51,550 nucleotides of DNA from an uncultured Phascolarctobacterium sp. Its GTDB lineage: Bacteria > Bacillota > Negativicutes > Acidaminococcales > Acidaminococcaceae. Below the pieces are notes generated by a model. That model did no database searches. It saw nothing but the letters and a program-made list of their open reading frames with translations, and was not told the origin of the DNA. Position 1 is the stretch's first letter. Each line of letters starts with the position of its first letter. Below, in pieces: positions 16,727 through 24,166 of the stretch. The translations under genes were made by a program, and so were the position numbers. Where the stretch lies: the NCBI GenBank assembly GCA_949288065.1, contig CASEIL010000014.1, positions 1-51,550 on the forward strand, given 5' to 3'.

Positions 16727-17554
16727 TTATTTACCTCCCTGCGCCATGGCAATCAATTCGTCATAAGCTTCTGTGTATTCTCTGCGGCCGGTTACTTCAT
16801 ACAGCACGCCGATAGGGAATTTGCCTGCTTTCTTTTCTTCGGGCAGTTTGTCCCAGGCTGCAATGGGCACGGCATGGTCGCGCTGCCACATCATCATTTC
16901 AGCAGGGCCGCCCATTTTGTTCTGGCGTCCGAAGGAAATCGGGCAGGCGGATACTGCTTCAATCAGGCTGAAGCCTTTATGCTGAATGCCTTTAACGATA
17001 AGGTCGCTGAGCATTTGCGCGTGGAAGGTGGTTGCGCGGGCAACGAAGGTTGCGCCTGCTGCTTTGGCAAGTTCGGTCAGGTCAAAGTCAGGCTCAATCA
17101 TGCCGTAAGGCGCGGTGGTAGCCTTGCTGCCGGTCGGGGTCATCGGTGAATACTGGCCGCCGGTCATGCCGTAAATGCTGTTGTTGTAAACTACAACAGT
17201 CAGGTCAATATTGCGGCGCGCAGCGTGAATAAAATGGTTGCCGCCGATAGCGGTAGCGTCGCCGTCGCCGGTAAGAACGATTACATTCAGCTTAGGCTCT
17301 GCCAGTTTAACGCCGGTTGCCACCGGGATAGCGCGGCCGTGCGCGGAATGTACGGTGTTAAAATCAAGATAGCCGGATGCGCGGCTGGAGCAGCCGATAC
17401 CGGAAATTACAGCTACATCGTCTTTGGGAAGGTCAAGCTTGGCAATAGCTTTTACAACGCTGCTGGTAACAACGCCATTGCCGCAGCCGGGGCACCAGAT
17501 ATGCGGCAAACGGCCCGGACGGAAATATTTATTAATCATTTCTTCCATATTCAT
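16727..17554 (-). CDS. korB: 2-oxoacid:ferredoxin oxidoreductase beta subunit (thiamine diphosphate-binding)
   Basis: A 275-residue subunit carrying thiamine diphosphate. WCPGCGNG near residue 20, GIGCSSRASGYL, and the cofactor motif GDGDATAIGGNHFIHAARRN are seen; this last form with GGNHFIHAARRN is usual in 2-oxoglutarate-type enzymes. GMTGGQYSPMTPTG is also typical. AAGGAG precedes the ATG at 17554; an in-frame ATG two codons later is an alternative. Couples with korA to form the catalytic core in the cytosol. Confidence 0.93.
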   Translation of the reverse strand: MNMEEMINKYFRPGRLPHIWCPGCGNGVVTSSVVKAIAKLDLPKDDVAVISGIGCSSRASGYLDFNTVHSAHGRAIPVATGVKLAEPKLNVIVLTGDGDATAIGGNHFIHAARRNIDLTVVVYNNSIYGMTGGQYSPMTPTGSKATTAPYGMIEPDFDLTELAKAAGATFVARATTFHAQMLSDLIVKGIQHKGFSLIEAVSACPISFGRQNKMGGPAEMMMWQRDHAVPIAAWDKLPEEKKAGKFPIGVLYEVTGRREYTEAYDELIAMAQGGK

Positions 17555-17572
17555 AAATAGTTTCTCCTTTCC

Positions 17573-18715
17573 TTACAGGGCCGCCATAGCTTTTTTAACT
17601 TCTTCCAAAAGCTGGGCCGGAGTTGCAGGTTCGTTATCATATTTTGCGTACAGGCTTACGGGCACCTTGCCGTTAACTGCGCGTTCAACCTCGTGTACAT
17701 ACTGGCCGCAGTTCAGCTCGTGCACCAAAATGCCTTTTACGCGGCAGGCAAGCTCCTGCATTTGTTTTTCGGCAAAAGGCCAGATGGTAACGGGGCGTAC
17801 CAGGCCAACCTTTAAGCCTTCCTTGCGTGCCATGTCAACGGTTTCGTAAGCGGTGCGTGCGCCGCCGCCGAAGGCAACAACAGCAAAGTCCGCATCTTCC
17901 ATGCGGTAGTTTTCAACTTGTACGATATCGTCAAGGTTGTTTTCAAGTTTAGCACGCTGGCGGTTAGCTGCTGCCAAAGTAGCTGCCGGGGTGCCTTTCG
18001 GGAAGCCGGTTTCGTCGTGCACAAGGCCGGTTACATGCCAGCGGTAGCCGCTGCCAAAGGCCGGCATGGCCGGAACAAGGCTTTCGTCAGTAGCGTAAGC
18101 CTTAAAGTCTTCCGGTGCGCAGTCCGGCTGTTTGCGTTCTGCCTGCGGAAAATCGCTGTAATCCTCGGGCAGTTCAATTTTTTCGCGCATGTGGCCGATA
18201 ACTTCGTCCATTAAAAGGATTACCGGCACGCGGTATTTTTCGCTCAGCGCATAAGCGCGCAGGGTCAGCTCAAAGCATTCGGGCACGCTGGCAGGGGTCA
18301 GGGCAATCAGCCAGTGATCGCCGTGGGTGCCCCAGCGGGCCTGCATAATATCGCCCTGGGAAGGGCTGGTAGGCTGGCCGGTGGAAGGGCCAACACGCTG
18401 TACGTTAACAATTACCAGAGGAATTTCCGCAGCGCAGGCATAGCCGATAAGCTCCTGCTTTAAGGAAAAGCCCGGGCCGCTGGTAGCAGTCATAACCTTT
18501 TTACCGGTTAAAGAAGCGCCGATAATAGCGCCCATAGAGGCAATTTCGTCTTCCATCTGAATGAATTTGCCGCCAACCTGTGGCAGTTTTTCTGCCAGCG
18601 ATTCCGCCACTTCCGTAGAAGGAGTAATGGGGTAACCGGCAAAGAATTTAACACCGGCTGCGATTGCGCCTTCAACAACAGCCTGGTTGCCTTGCAATAA
18701 CAAAACTTTAGACAT
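17573..18715 (-). CDS. korA: 2-oxoacid:ferredoxin oxidoreductase alpha subunit
   Basis: A 380-residue subunit with GNQAVVEGAIAAGVKFFAGYPITPSTE, given here as GNQAVVEGAIAAG and FFAGYPITPSTE, then QMEDEIASMGAIIGAS and TSGPGFSLKQE, all standard in KorA/PorA. Its ATG shares bases with the stop of korD (TAATG), showing tight coupling. In anaerobes the enzyme works either oxidatively, or reductively to fix CO2 onto succinyl-CoA. Confidence 0.93.
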   Translation of the reverse strand: MSKVLLLQGNQAVVEGAIAAGVKFFAGYPITPSTEVAESLAEKLPQVGGKFIQMEDEIASMGAIIGASLTGKKVMTATSGPGFSLKQELIGYACAAEIPLVIVNVQRVGPSTGQPTSPSQGDIMQARWGTHGDHWLIALTPASVPECFELTLRAYALSEKYRVPVILLMDEVIGHMREKIELPEDYSDFPQAERKQPDCAPEDFKAYATDESLVPAMPAFGSGYRWHVTGLVHDETGFPKGTPAATLAAANRQRAKLENNLDDIVQVENYRMEDADFAVVAFGGGARTAYETVDMARKEGLKVGLVRPVTIWPFAEKQMQELACRVKGILVHELNCGQYVHEVERAVNGKVPVSLYAKYDNEPATPAQLLEEVKKAMAAL

Positions 18716-18912
18716 TACTTCTCATCTCCTTCTTTATGTACAAAAATGGCATAATCCGGGCAGCGCAGCTCGCACTGGCCGCACTGAATGCAGTTTTCCG
18801 GCGCTACTGCTTCGATTTTTTCAAGCTCGTTTACCGCCAAAACTTTTTTGGGGCAAAACGCCGCGCAAATGCCGCAGCCTTTGCAGCGGTTGGTATAAAT
18901 TTTTAAGCTCAT
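18715..18912 (-). CDS. korD: Ferredoxin-like delta subunit, 2x[4Fe-4S]
   Basis: A 65-residue electron-transfer subunit. Two cluster motifs are visible: CKGCGICAAFCP and CIQCGQCELRCP. I choose ATG 18912, preceded by AAAAGGAGG, rather than longer upstream starts. First gene of korDABC; passes electrons from the catalytic core to free ferredoxin. Confidence 0.92.
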   Translation of the reverse strand: MSLKIYTNRCKGCGICAAFCPKKVLAVNELEKIEAVAPENCIQCGQCELRCPDYAIFVHKEGDEK

Positions 18913-18984
18913 TTTTAAACCTCCTTTTAACCTGCTTCTTAAAAAATGCTCTGCTGCGGGGCAGCACATACTACTTCTATAATA

Positions 18985-19012
18985 ATTATAAAGCATAGCG
19001 GGTATTAGTCAA
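18985..19012 (-). promoter_or_regulatory. korDABC promoter
   Basis: Minus strand TTGACT (19007-19012), 16-base spacer, TATAAT (18985-18990). Confidence 0.82.
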
Positions 19013-19061
19013 ATTAAATTTTGCTATGCCAGCCCTCAAAATTTAATATAAGGTACTAAAA

Positions 19062-19090
19062 TTGCACGCTTGCTTAAAAAATGATATAAT
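19062..19090 (+). promoter_or_regulatory. Promoter of the TetR gene
   Basis: TTGCAC (19062-19067), 17-base spacer, TATAAT (19085-19090). Confidence 0.78.
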
Positions 19091-19093
19091 ATT

Positions 19094-19113
19094 AAAAATA
19101 TACAAATATTTTT
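19094..19113. promoter_or_regulatory. Perfect inverted repeat after the TetR promoter, candidate operator
   Basis: AAAAATAT, ACAA, ATATTTTT: eight-base arms directly downstream of the -10 box, where a TetR repressor would block its own transcription. AT-rich arms make chance occurrence possible. Confidence 0.5.
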
Positions 19114-19144
19114 TGTTTATTAAATTATGTTTACGGAGGCTGCC

Positions 19145-19864
19145 ATGACTGCCATCGACCCAACCCTGCCCAAAAAAGAACGCATACTCATTGCAGCGGA
19201 GGATGTTTTCTCGCGCCGCGGCTACACCAAAGCCACGCTTGACGAAATCATCGCCATGGCCGATACCGGCAAGGGCACGCTGTATAAATACTTCGGCAAT
19301 AAGGACAACCTGTTCTATACCTTAATAGAAGAAAAACACAATAAGCTGATGGAAAACCTGCATGCCTTAACGGCGGAACAAAAAGACATCAGCGGCAAAT
19401 TACAGGCTTACCTGAACTGTATGTTAAAGTTTTTGCGGCAAAACAAAGGCCTGTGGCTGATTGTATGGTATGAACTGAACGCCGCGCATCAGGGCATCCA
19501 CCCCGACATTGACAAAAACGGCAACTGGGTTTTAACCTCGTTTTACGGCGATACGCTTCCCACCGAAGAGGAAGCCCGCCTTTTGCGTTACTACAAGGTT
19601 TTGTGGGAAGAAATTTCTGTGCTGGCTGACATTTTGCAGGCAGGGCAGGACAGCGGCTCTTTAAAATACACAGACTGTAAGCAGATAAAAGCCATTATTG
19701 ACCCGATGCATAACCTCACCTCGGAAGCAATCTTTGGCGCGTACCACTTATTTGCCGGCGTTGCCAACGGCGTGTTCCACGTTATTGACAGCCGCTTCGG
19801 CGACGAAGAACTGACCTCAATCATCGTAGATTACTTCTTAAACGGCCACGCGGCTAAACAGTAA
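19145..19864 (+). CDS. TetR/AcrR-family transcriptional regulator
   Basis: A 239-residue regulator. The N-terminal helix-turn-helix (residues about 25-60) reads DEIIAMADTGKGTLYKYFGNK, split as DEIIAMADTGKG and TLYKYFGNK, with AAEDVFSRRGYTKATL before it. I choose ATG 19145 after CGGAGG rather than ATG 19127, which lacks a site. The ligand domain is longer than usual for the family. It is divergent from korDABC, with about 230 bp between, so it may control that operon as well as itself; this is only a positional inference. Confidence 0.88.
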   Translation: MTAIDPTLPKKERILIAAEDVFSRRGYTKATLDEIIAMADTGKGTLYKYFGNKDNLFYTLIEEKHNKLMENLHALTAEQKDISGKLQAYLNCMLKFLRQNKGLWLIVWYELNAAHQGIHPDIDKNGNWVLTSFYGDTLPTEEEARLLRYYKVLWEEISVLADILQAGQDSGSLKYTDCKQIKAIIDPMHNLTSEAIFGAYHLFAGVANGVFHVIDSRFGDEELTSIIVDYFLNGHAAKQ

Positions 19865-19882
19865 AATTATTTTAGCAATGCT

Positions 19883-19910
19883 TTTACTTTAGCCTTATAT
19901 CTGCTATAAT
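19883..19910 (+). promoter_or_regulatory. Promoter of module 3 antitoxin RNA
   Basis: TTTACT (19883-19888), 16-base spacer, extended TGCTATAAT with TATAAT at 19905-19910. Confidence 0.75.
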
Positions 19911-19916
19911 AATTAT

Positions 19917-20012
19917 AGAAATGCAAAAGGCTGCCGATAGACGGTCAGCCTCGAATAATGCTATTTATGAAATAGCCGTATCCTTGGCGGGGGCGGCTAT
20001 TTCTGCTTTCTG
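19917..20012 (+). ncRNA. Putative antisense RNA antitoxin, module 3
   Basis: A predicted RNA of about 95 nt. The 5' hairpin pairs AGGCTG (19928-19933) with CAGCCT (19946-19951) around a 12-base loop. The hairpin core CTGCCG...CGGTCAG resembles, on the same DNA strand, CTACCG...GGCAG at 20162-20178, which encodes the leader of the convergent toxin mRNA. The two RNAs can thus pair through their stems. The RNA ends in a terminator whose stem also contains the toxin stop codon. Confidence 0.72.
19969..20012. terminator. Shared terminator stem of module 3
   Basis: GAAATAGCCG (19969-19978) pairs with CGGCTATTTC (19994-20003). The T run is poor. An alternative small hairpin GCTATTT/AAATAGC overlaps its left arm. 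Confidence 0.65.
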
Positions 20013-20095
20013 GATATATCTTTTCCAATAGCATAGCCACAGGAAAAAACTGTTATCGTATAACCTATTACGGTTAACAGGGTAACAATGTCCAT
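19997..20095 (-). CDS. Small hydrophobic peptide, putative type I toxin, module 3
   Basis: A 32-residue peptide: MDIVTLLTVIGYTITVFSCG forms one hydrophobic helix, followed by YAIGKDISRKQK, a basic tail. The ATG at 20095 has AAGGAGG (20104-20110) eight bases away; an ATG six bases earlier is too close to that site. It has its own promoter (20194-20222) and an antisense RNA. It does not look like the module 1 or module 4 peptide. The layout, not the sequence family, is the main reason to call it a toxin. Confidence 0.75.
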   Translation of the reverse strand: MDIVTLLTVIGYTITVFSCGYAIGKDISRKQK

Positions 20096-20193
20096 ACTCA
20101 TCCCCTCCTTTGCACAGTATTTCCGCTTACGCAGATTTTACTTTGCCGGAGAGCTAACCGCCTACCGTTTAATGGCAGCGCTTTTGCCTGTTT

Positions 20194-20222
20194 ATTGTAA
20201 CAAATAAATATTAACGTGTAAA
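20194..20222 (-). promoter_or_regulatory. Promoter of module 3 toxin
   Basis: Minus strand TTTACA (20217-20222), 17-base spacer, TACAAT (20194-20199); leaves a leader of about 90 bases with a CTGCC/GGTAG hairpin. Confidence 0.75.
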
Positions 20223-20268
20223 GATTTAAACACTATTTTAAAATTTTCAATTTATATTGATTTATTAA

Positions 20269-20297
20269 AATACCTCGCAGCTTTGCTACGGGGTATT
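20269..20297 (-). terminator. Terminator of the GtrA/lipid kinase/LtaS-like operon
   Basis: Imperfect 13-base stem from AATACC (20269-20274) to GGTATT (20292-20297), followed on the minus strand by TT-rich sequence. Confidence 0.65.
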
Positions 20298-20315
20298 GCT
20301 GTTTAGTAACTTATT

Positions 20316-22349
20316 TTATTGCATACCGTATTTTAAATGGCGCTCGGCATATTCATGAATTATGTAGTTAGTAATAGCGTCGCAGTAGCGGTCCTGCTGC
20401 GGTTCGTCCATTTTGTCCTCAACAAATAGGCCGTCGTTGTAGTAATACGCCTTGCCGCCGAAGTAGCCCAAAGCGTACGGCAGCGGCGCTTGTTGCAGCA
20501 TATCGCGCCCCATAAATTCATCCGGCGCAGCAATGCCGCCCAGCGCCAACAGCGTCGGCGCCAAATCAATCTGCGAGGCGTACTGCTCTTCATCCAAAAG
20601 CGCAAACGGCGCCAGGTTTTTGCCTATAAAAATCAGCGGTATCGGCGCAATGCTGCGGCGCGAGCGTTCGTCAGTCACCAGTTCCATATATTCGCCGCCG
20701 GAATGCGGGTTATGGTCGCTGGTAATTACAAACAGCGTGCGCTCATCCATCAGCCCGCGGCGCGAAGCCTCCTGGAAAAAGTTTTGAATGGTATTATTAA
20801 CCCAGTAAATGCCGCGCACGGTTACATATTTGTTGTCGCGCACCTCGGGCGGCATATCGGCGTAAGCCGTGCCGTAATAGGGGTAGGGCTGGTGCATGTC
20901 CAGCGTTTTTACCACCAAAAGCATTTTGTCGTTGGCCTTCTGCCCTTTTTCCAAAAGATTCAGCGCTTCGGCGTACATCACGTCGTTGTGGAAGCCCCAG
21001 CCGCTGGCGCCGGTGTAGCCTGCGTCCTCAAGGTATTCCTTGGCGTAGTATTCCGCCATGCCAAACTGCGTGGGGTATTCGTGCAGCTCGTTGTTGTAAT
21101 ACTGGCTCGAGGCATTCATAAAAATGCCGCGCCAGCCTGCCTGCTGCACGCTGCGGAAGAGGGAAGGCTGCCCCTCGCCCGGCAAATCGGCATCATAAAT
21201 TAAGTGCGAGCGGAAGGTTGCGTTCAGCCCCTGCGTCGTCGGCACTGCCGAAGAATAGTAATGGTCAAGGTGCGGGTATTTGGCAAGCAGGCTGTCCAGA
21301 TACGGCGTTGCCTCCGCCGGAATATTATCATTATAATAATGCATGTAATCGCGGTGGACGGATTCCAGCACCAGCATAACAATGCGGTCATAGCTTGCCT
21401 TTAGTTCAGGCGTTTTTGCGTACGGATTTAAAATGCCCAGCTCCGTCAGCACCTGCTCGTCCTTAACCGTCAGCGGGCGGCGCTCAATATGGCTGCGGCT
21501 GACTATTTTATCCGTATCAAACAGCATTTTGCCAAAAAAGTTAGCGTTTACAGGAATAGTCAGCATATCGCGGTAGGTTTCGCGCGTTTTTTCACTCTCA
21601 ACCTCCGTCCACATACCCATGTATTCCTTCATCACATAGCCGTTAAGGTGCCCCGCCAGCATATAACTAAGGTTCAGCACCAGCGAAAACGCCGCCACGC
21701 ACAAAAGCGACCACACAAAGTTCGGCTTTTTCTTTGTAGGCTTATTAACGCGGAACAGCAGCACTAAAACAGCCAGCGCCGCCAGCACCAGCGCCAGCTT
21801 CAGCGCGCCCATGCTTGCCAAAACGCCCTTAATGGCGTAAATGTTCAGGTTGGCAAACAGCACGCTCTGCACATGCATACTGGTTTGCCAAAAATAAAAC
21901 GCGTCAAAAATCATTATTACGGCCGACAAAAAATAAACGGCAAAGTACACCGTTTTCATCGTTTTGCCAACCCATTTATGGTAGCACATTGCCGTTACCA
22001 GCACTGCCAGTATATTGTTGTTAAGCCCCGCCAAAATGGCAAGCGTCGTTACCACGCCGCCATCCAGCCTTAGCTGGTGCACCATAAAGCCCGTTACGCC
22101 AAGGTACAGCACGCCCGTAACCACAACCGGAAAGTAACGCTTCACCCTGTCGCGGATGCGCGTGCGGCGCAGGTATAACAGCCCTGCGGCAAACAGCAGC
22201 ACCACGTCGCGCAAAAAGCTGCTCACTGCCGTGTACCAGAACTCCATCTCCGGAAAGGGCACAATGCTGCGGTAAAAGCTCCACGAAAGATAATATTCCG
22301 CCGCAAAGGCGATAACCAAAAACAGCGCCAGCCAATATCGTTTTCTCAT
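20316..22349 (-). CDS. LtaS-like membrane phosphoglycerol transferase (sulfatase fold)
   Basis: About 677 residues: an N-terminal membrane part with roughly seven hydrophobic segments (residues about 5-235) and an extracytoplasmic alkaline phosphatase/sulfatase-type domain. Key residues follow lipoteichoic acid synthase spacing: metal-binding Glu329 in LVLESVHRDY, nucleophile Thr371 or its neighbour in VPTTQGLN, and Asp545-His546 in TSDHNP. Such enzymes move phosphoglycerol (or phosphoethanolamine) from a phospholipid to a surface glycan. I prefer ATG 22349, seven bases after AAGGCGG, over ATG 22355. Last gene of an operon with a diacylglycerol kinase-like enzyme, which could recycle the diacylglycerol released. 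Confidence 0.85.
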   Translation of the reverse strand: MRKRYWLALFLVIAFAAEYYLSWSFYRSIVPFPEMEFWYTAVSSFLRDVVLLFAAGLLYLRRTRIRDRVKRYFPVVVTGVLYLGVTGFMVHQLRLDGGVVTTLAILAGLNNNILAVLVTAMCYHKWVGKTMKTVYFAVYFLSAVIMIFDAFYFWQTSMHVQSVLFANLNIYAIKGVLASMGALKLALVLAALAVLVLLFRVNKPTKKKPNFVWSLLCVAAFSLVLNLSYMLAGHLNGYVMKEYMGMWTEVESEKTRETYRDMLTIPVNANFFGKMLFDTDKIVSRSHIERRPLTVKDEQVLTELGILNPYAKTPELKASYDRIVMLVLESVHRDYMHYYNDNIPAEATPYLDSLLAKYPHLDHYYSSAVPTTQGLNATFRSHLIYDADLPGEGQPSLFRSVQQAGWRGIFMNASSQYYNNELHEYPTQFGMAEYYAKEYLEDAGYTGASGWGFHNDVMYAEALNLLEKGQKANDKMLLVVKTLDMHQPYPYYGTAYADMPPEVRDNKYVTVRGIYWVNNTIQNFFQEASRRGLMDERTLFVITSDHNPHSGGEYMELVTDERSRRSIAPIPLIFIGKNLAPFALLDEEQYASQIDLAPTLLALGGIAAPDEFMGRDMLQQAPLPYALGYFGGKAYYYNDGLFVEDKMDEPQQDRYCDAITNYIIHEYAERHLKYGMQ

Positions 22350-22361
22350 CTGCATACCGCC

Positions 22362-23303
22362 TTACGCCAAAAAGTTTACCGGTTCAGCCTGCATCTCTAC
22401 CAAAAGCGGCGTCGCCGTGACCACGTCGCCGTCCAGCTCAGCAGGGAAGCCGTCCACATTGCACTCAATCGTCATCGTGTGCGCCTTTTTAACAATTACG
22501 CCCGGCTCTCCCTCCAGCGATTCCATTAAAATCATCGCCGCATATTTTAAAAAGTCGCCGCGCTTGTTGCCCGTAAACAGCGCCACATCAAAATAATCGT
22601 TGGTAATGGCAGCATTTTTAAACAAGCTGTAACGCCCCGCATAATAGCGGCTTTTGCCGACGATAATCGTCGAAGCGTCGTACCATTCGGGGTCGCCGTC
22701 AAACTTAACGCGGAACTTATAACGCCAGTTGCTTAATAAAAGCTCCTTGCGCACCAGCTCGCCGCTTTGCAAAACGTAGGCAAAGGAAGAAAGCAGGCGT
22801 TTTTCAAGGCTCGTTACGTTATCGACCACCTTGGAATCGAACCCGATGCCCGCCACAGTTAAAAACGGGTGCCCGTTAGCCCTGCCAATGCGCACAGGTT
22901 TAACATTGCCCCTGCGCACGCGCTGCACCCAGCGCTGCGGGTCGGCAGGCATATCAAACTCCTTGGCCACAAGGTTAACCGTGCCCGCGGGGAACACGCT
23001 GATGTACGGCGTGCAGCCGCAGCGTTCCAGCTCGGCAATCATCGCTCGCAAAGTGCCGTCGCCGCCGGCCACAATAACCCAGTCGTAATTATGCTCTTTA
23101 ATTTTATCCGCCCAGGCGGAAAGCATACTGAACTCTCGCAGCTCCGTCAGCTCCACGGCCTTAGGGCCGATAATCGCCGCCAGACGGCGCTTTAAATCGA
23201 GCACGCGCGAAAGCATGCTGACAAAAATCTGCTTGCCGGAATTGGGATTATAAATAATAACAACCTTTTTAAAATTTTTAATTTCAACGCCGTTATTCTG
23301 CAT
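22362..23303 (-). CDS. Diacylglycerol kinase-family lipid kinase (DgkB/YegS-like)
   Basis: A 313-residue cytosolic or membrane-associated kinase. IIYNPNSGK near the start, the nucleotide motif VAGGDGTLRAMI, and VFPAGTVNLVAKEF are typical; here the usual GTxNDFA reads GTVNLVA, as in the YegS/BmrU type. The C-terminal ELDGD element is also present. ATG 23303 with AAGGTG is the better start; GTG 23312 is an alternative. It sits between GtrA and LtaS-like genes, so a role in recycling diacylglycerol or phosphorylating another lipid is plausible. Confidence 0.85.
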   Translation of the reverse strand: MQNNGVEIKNFKKVVIIYNPNSGKQIFVSMLSRVLDLKRRLAAIIGPKAVELTELREFSMLSAWADKIKEHNYDWVIVAGGDGTLRAMIAELERCGCTPYISVFPAGTVNLVAKEFDMPADPQRWVQRVRRGNVKPVRIGRANGHPFLTVAGIGFDSKVVDNVTSLEKRLLSSFAYVLQSGELVRKELLLSNWRYKFRVKFDGDPEWYDASTIIVGKSRYYAGRYSLFKNAAITNDYFDVALFTGNKRGDFLKYAAMILMESLEGEPGVIVKKAHTMTIECNVDGFPAELDGDVVTATPLLVEMQAEPVNFLA

Positions 23304-23315
23304 TATGCCCACACC

Positions 23316-23729
23316 TTAAAAAATCCATTTTTTGCGCGCCAGATAGTTCCACACAACGACGATGCACGTCGCCGCAATTTTGGAAACAAGCCCGTTTAAA
23401 CCGAAAATACCTACAAAAATATACATTAAAATGAGGTTGAAAAGTAGCCCCATGCCGCTGACGAGAAAAACAAGGCTCAGCTCCTTGGCCTTGCCGTAGC
23501 GCGCCCCGCTTGTAAAAACAAGCACATTGCCCAAAAAGTAATGGTACAGCGTCGATAAAAAATAGGCGCCCGCCGTAGCAACAAGGTAATTAATGCCCGC
23601 CGCCGCGGTAAACAGATAAAACAGCCCCCATTCCACCATCGCTGCCGTACCGCCGACGAACAAATATAAAATTATTTTTACAAATTCGTTGTCGGTATAA
23701 TCAAACCCAAACAAAACCTTTTTGTGCAT
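23316..23729 (-). CDS. GtrA-like membrane protein (polyprenyl-linked sugar flippase family)
   Basis: A 137-residue protein with four predicted membrane helices. The start FVKIILYLFVGGTAAMVEWG, shown here in parts FVKIILYLF and VGGTAAMVEWG, the centre YFLSTLYHYFLGNVLVF, and the end NYLARKKWIF are typical of GtrA, which helps move lipid-linked sugars across the membrane. AAGGAG precedes the ATG. First gene of the operon, four bases or less from the lipid kinase start region. Confidence 0.88.
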   Translation of the reverse strand: MHKKVLFGFDYTDNEFVKIILYLFVGGTAAMVEWGLFYLFTAAAGINYLVATAGAYFLSTLYHYFLGNVLVFTSGARYGKAKELSLVFLVSGMGLLFNLILMYIFVGIFGLNGLVSKIAATCIVVVWNYLARKKWIF

Positions 23730-23751
23730 TTTACAATCTCCTTAGCGTTAT

Positions 23752-23779
23752 ATTATAACATTTTTTATATTTTAGTTAA
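23752..23779 (-). promoter_or_regulatory. Promoter of the gtrA-like operon
   Basis: Minus strand TTAACT (23774-23779), 16-base spacer, TATAAT (23752-23757). Confidence 0.65.
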
Positions 23780-23833
23780 AGTAAAAGATAAAAAAGTTTT
23801 GGGGGTTAATGGTTTAAAAATTTATTGCCTAAC

Positions 23834-23875
23834 ATTTCAATTTAATCATTTTTCCAATAATGATTAAATTGAAAT
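23834..23875. promoter_or_regulatory. Long perfect inverted repeat upstream of nifJ
   Basis: Left arm ATTTCAATTTAATCATT (23834-23850) and right arm AATGATTAAATTGAAAT (23859-23875) are exact complements of 17 bases, with an eight-base spacer. It lies in an AT-rich 437 bp gap between divergent gtrA-like and nifJ transcripts, about 200 bases before the nifJ promoter. There is no T run, so a terminator is unlikely; a regulator site is more likely. The rest of the gap shows no gene. Confidence 0.6.
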
Positions 23876-24075
23876 TGACTTGATGCAAAACAGCTTATTA
23901 CAATTATTTTATAAAAAATAAGATGAAGTGAATGACGACAGTATTAATCTAATTGATGAAAAATAGATTGTATTCTTTTAGTAATATAAGCCAAAAGTTA
24001 AATAGACTAATTTTGAAAGCATATATTATGGTAGTTTTTGTTGAATAAAAAAATCGTTGCTATACTTTCCTAAAA

Positions 24076-24104
24076 TTTACAAACACCCTTAAATAGTGTA
24101 TACT
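24076..24104 (+). promoter_or_regulatory. nifJ promoter
   Basis: TTTACA (24076-24081), 17-base spacer, TATACT (24099-24104), about 60 bases before the start codon. Confidence 0.78.
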
Positions 24105-24166
24105 AATTATATGCAGAGTTTTTTGCACAACCAGTTTAGCAGTAAAAAAGGAAAGAGGGGAACCAC

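Noticed and set aside
23730..24166. Search for a further toxin-antitoxin module in the long AT-rich gap
   Set aside because: Only very short frames of under ten codons, without ribosome binding sites, and no hairpin-terminator RNA unit.
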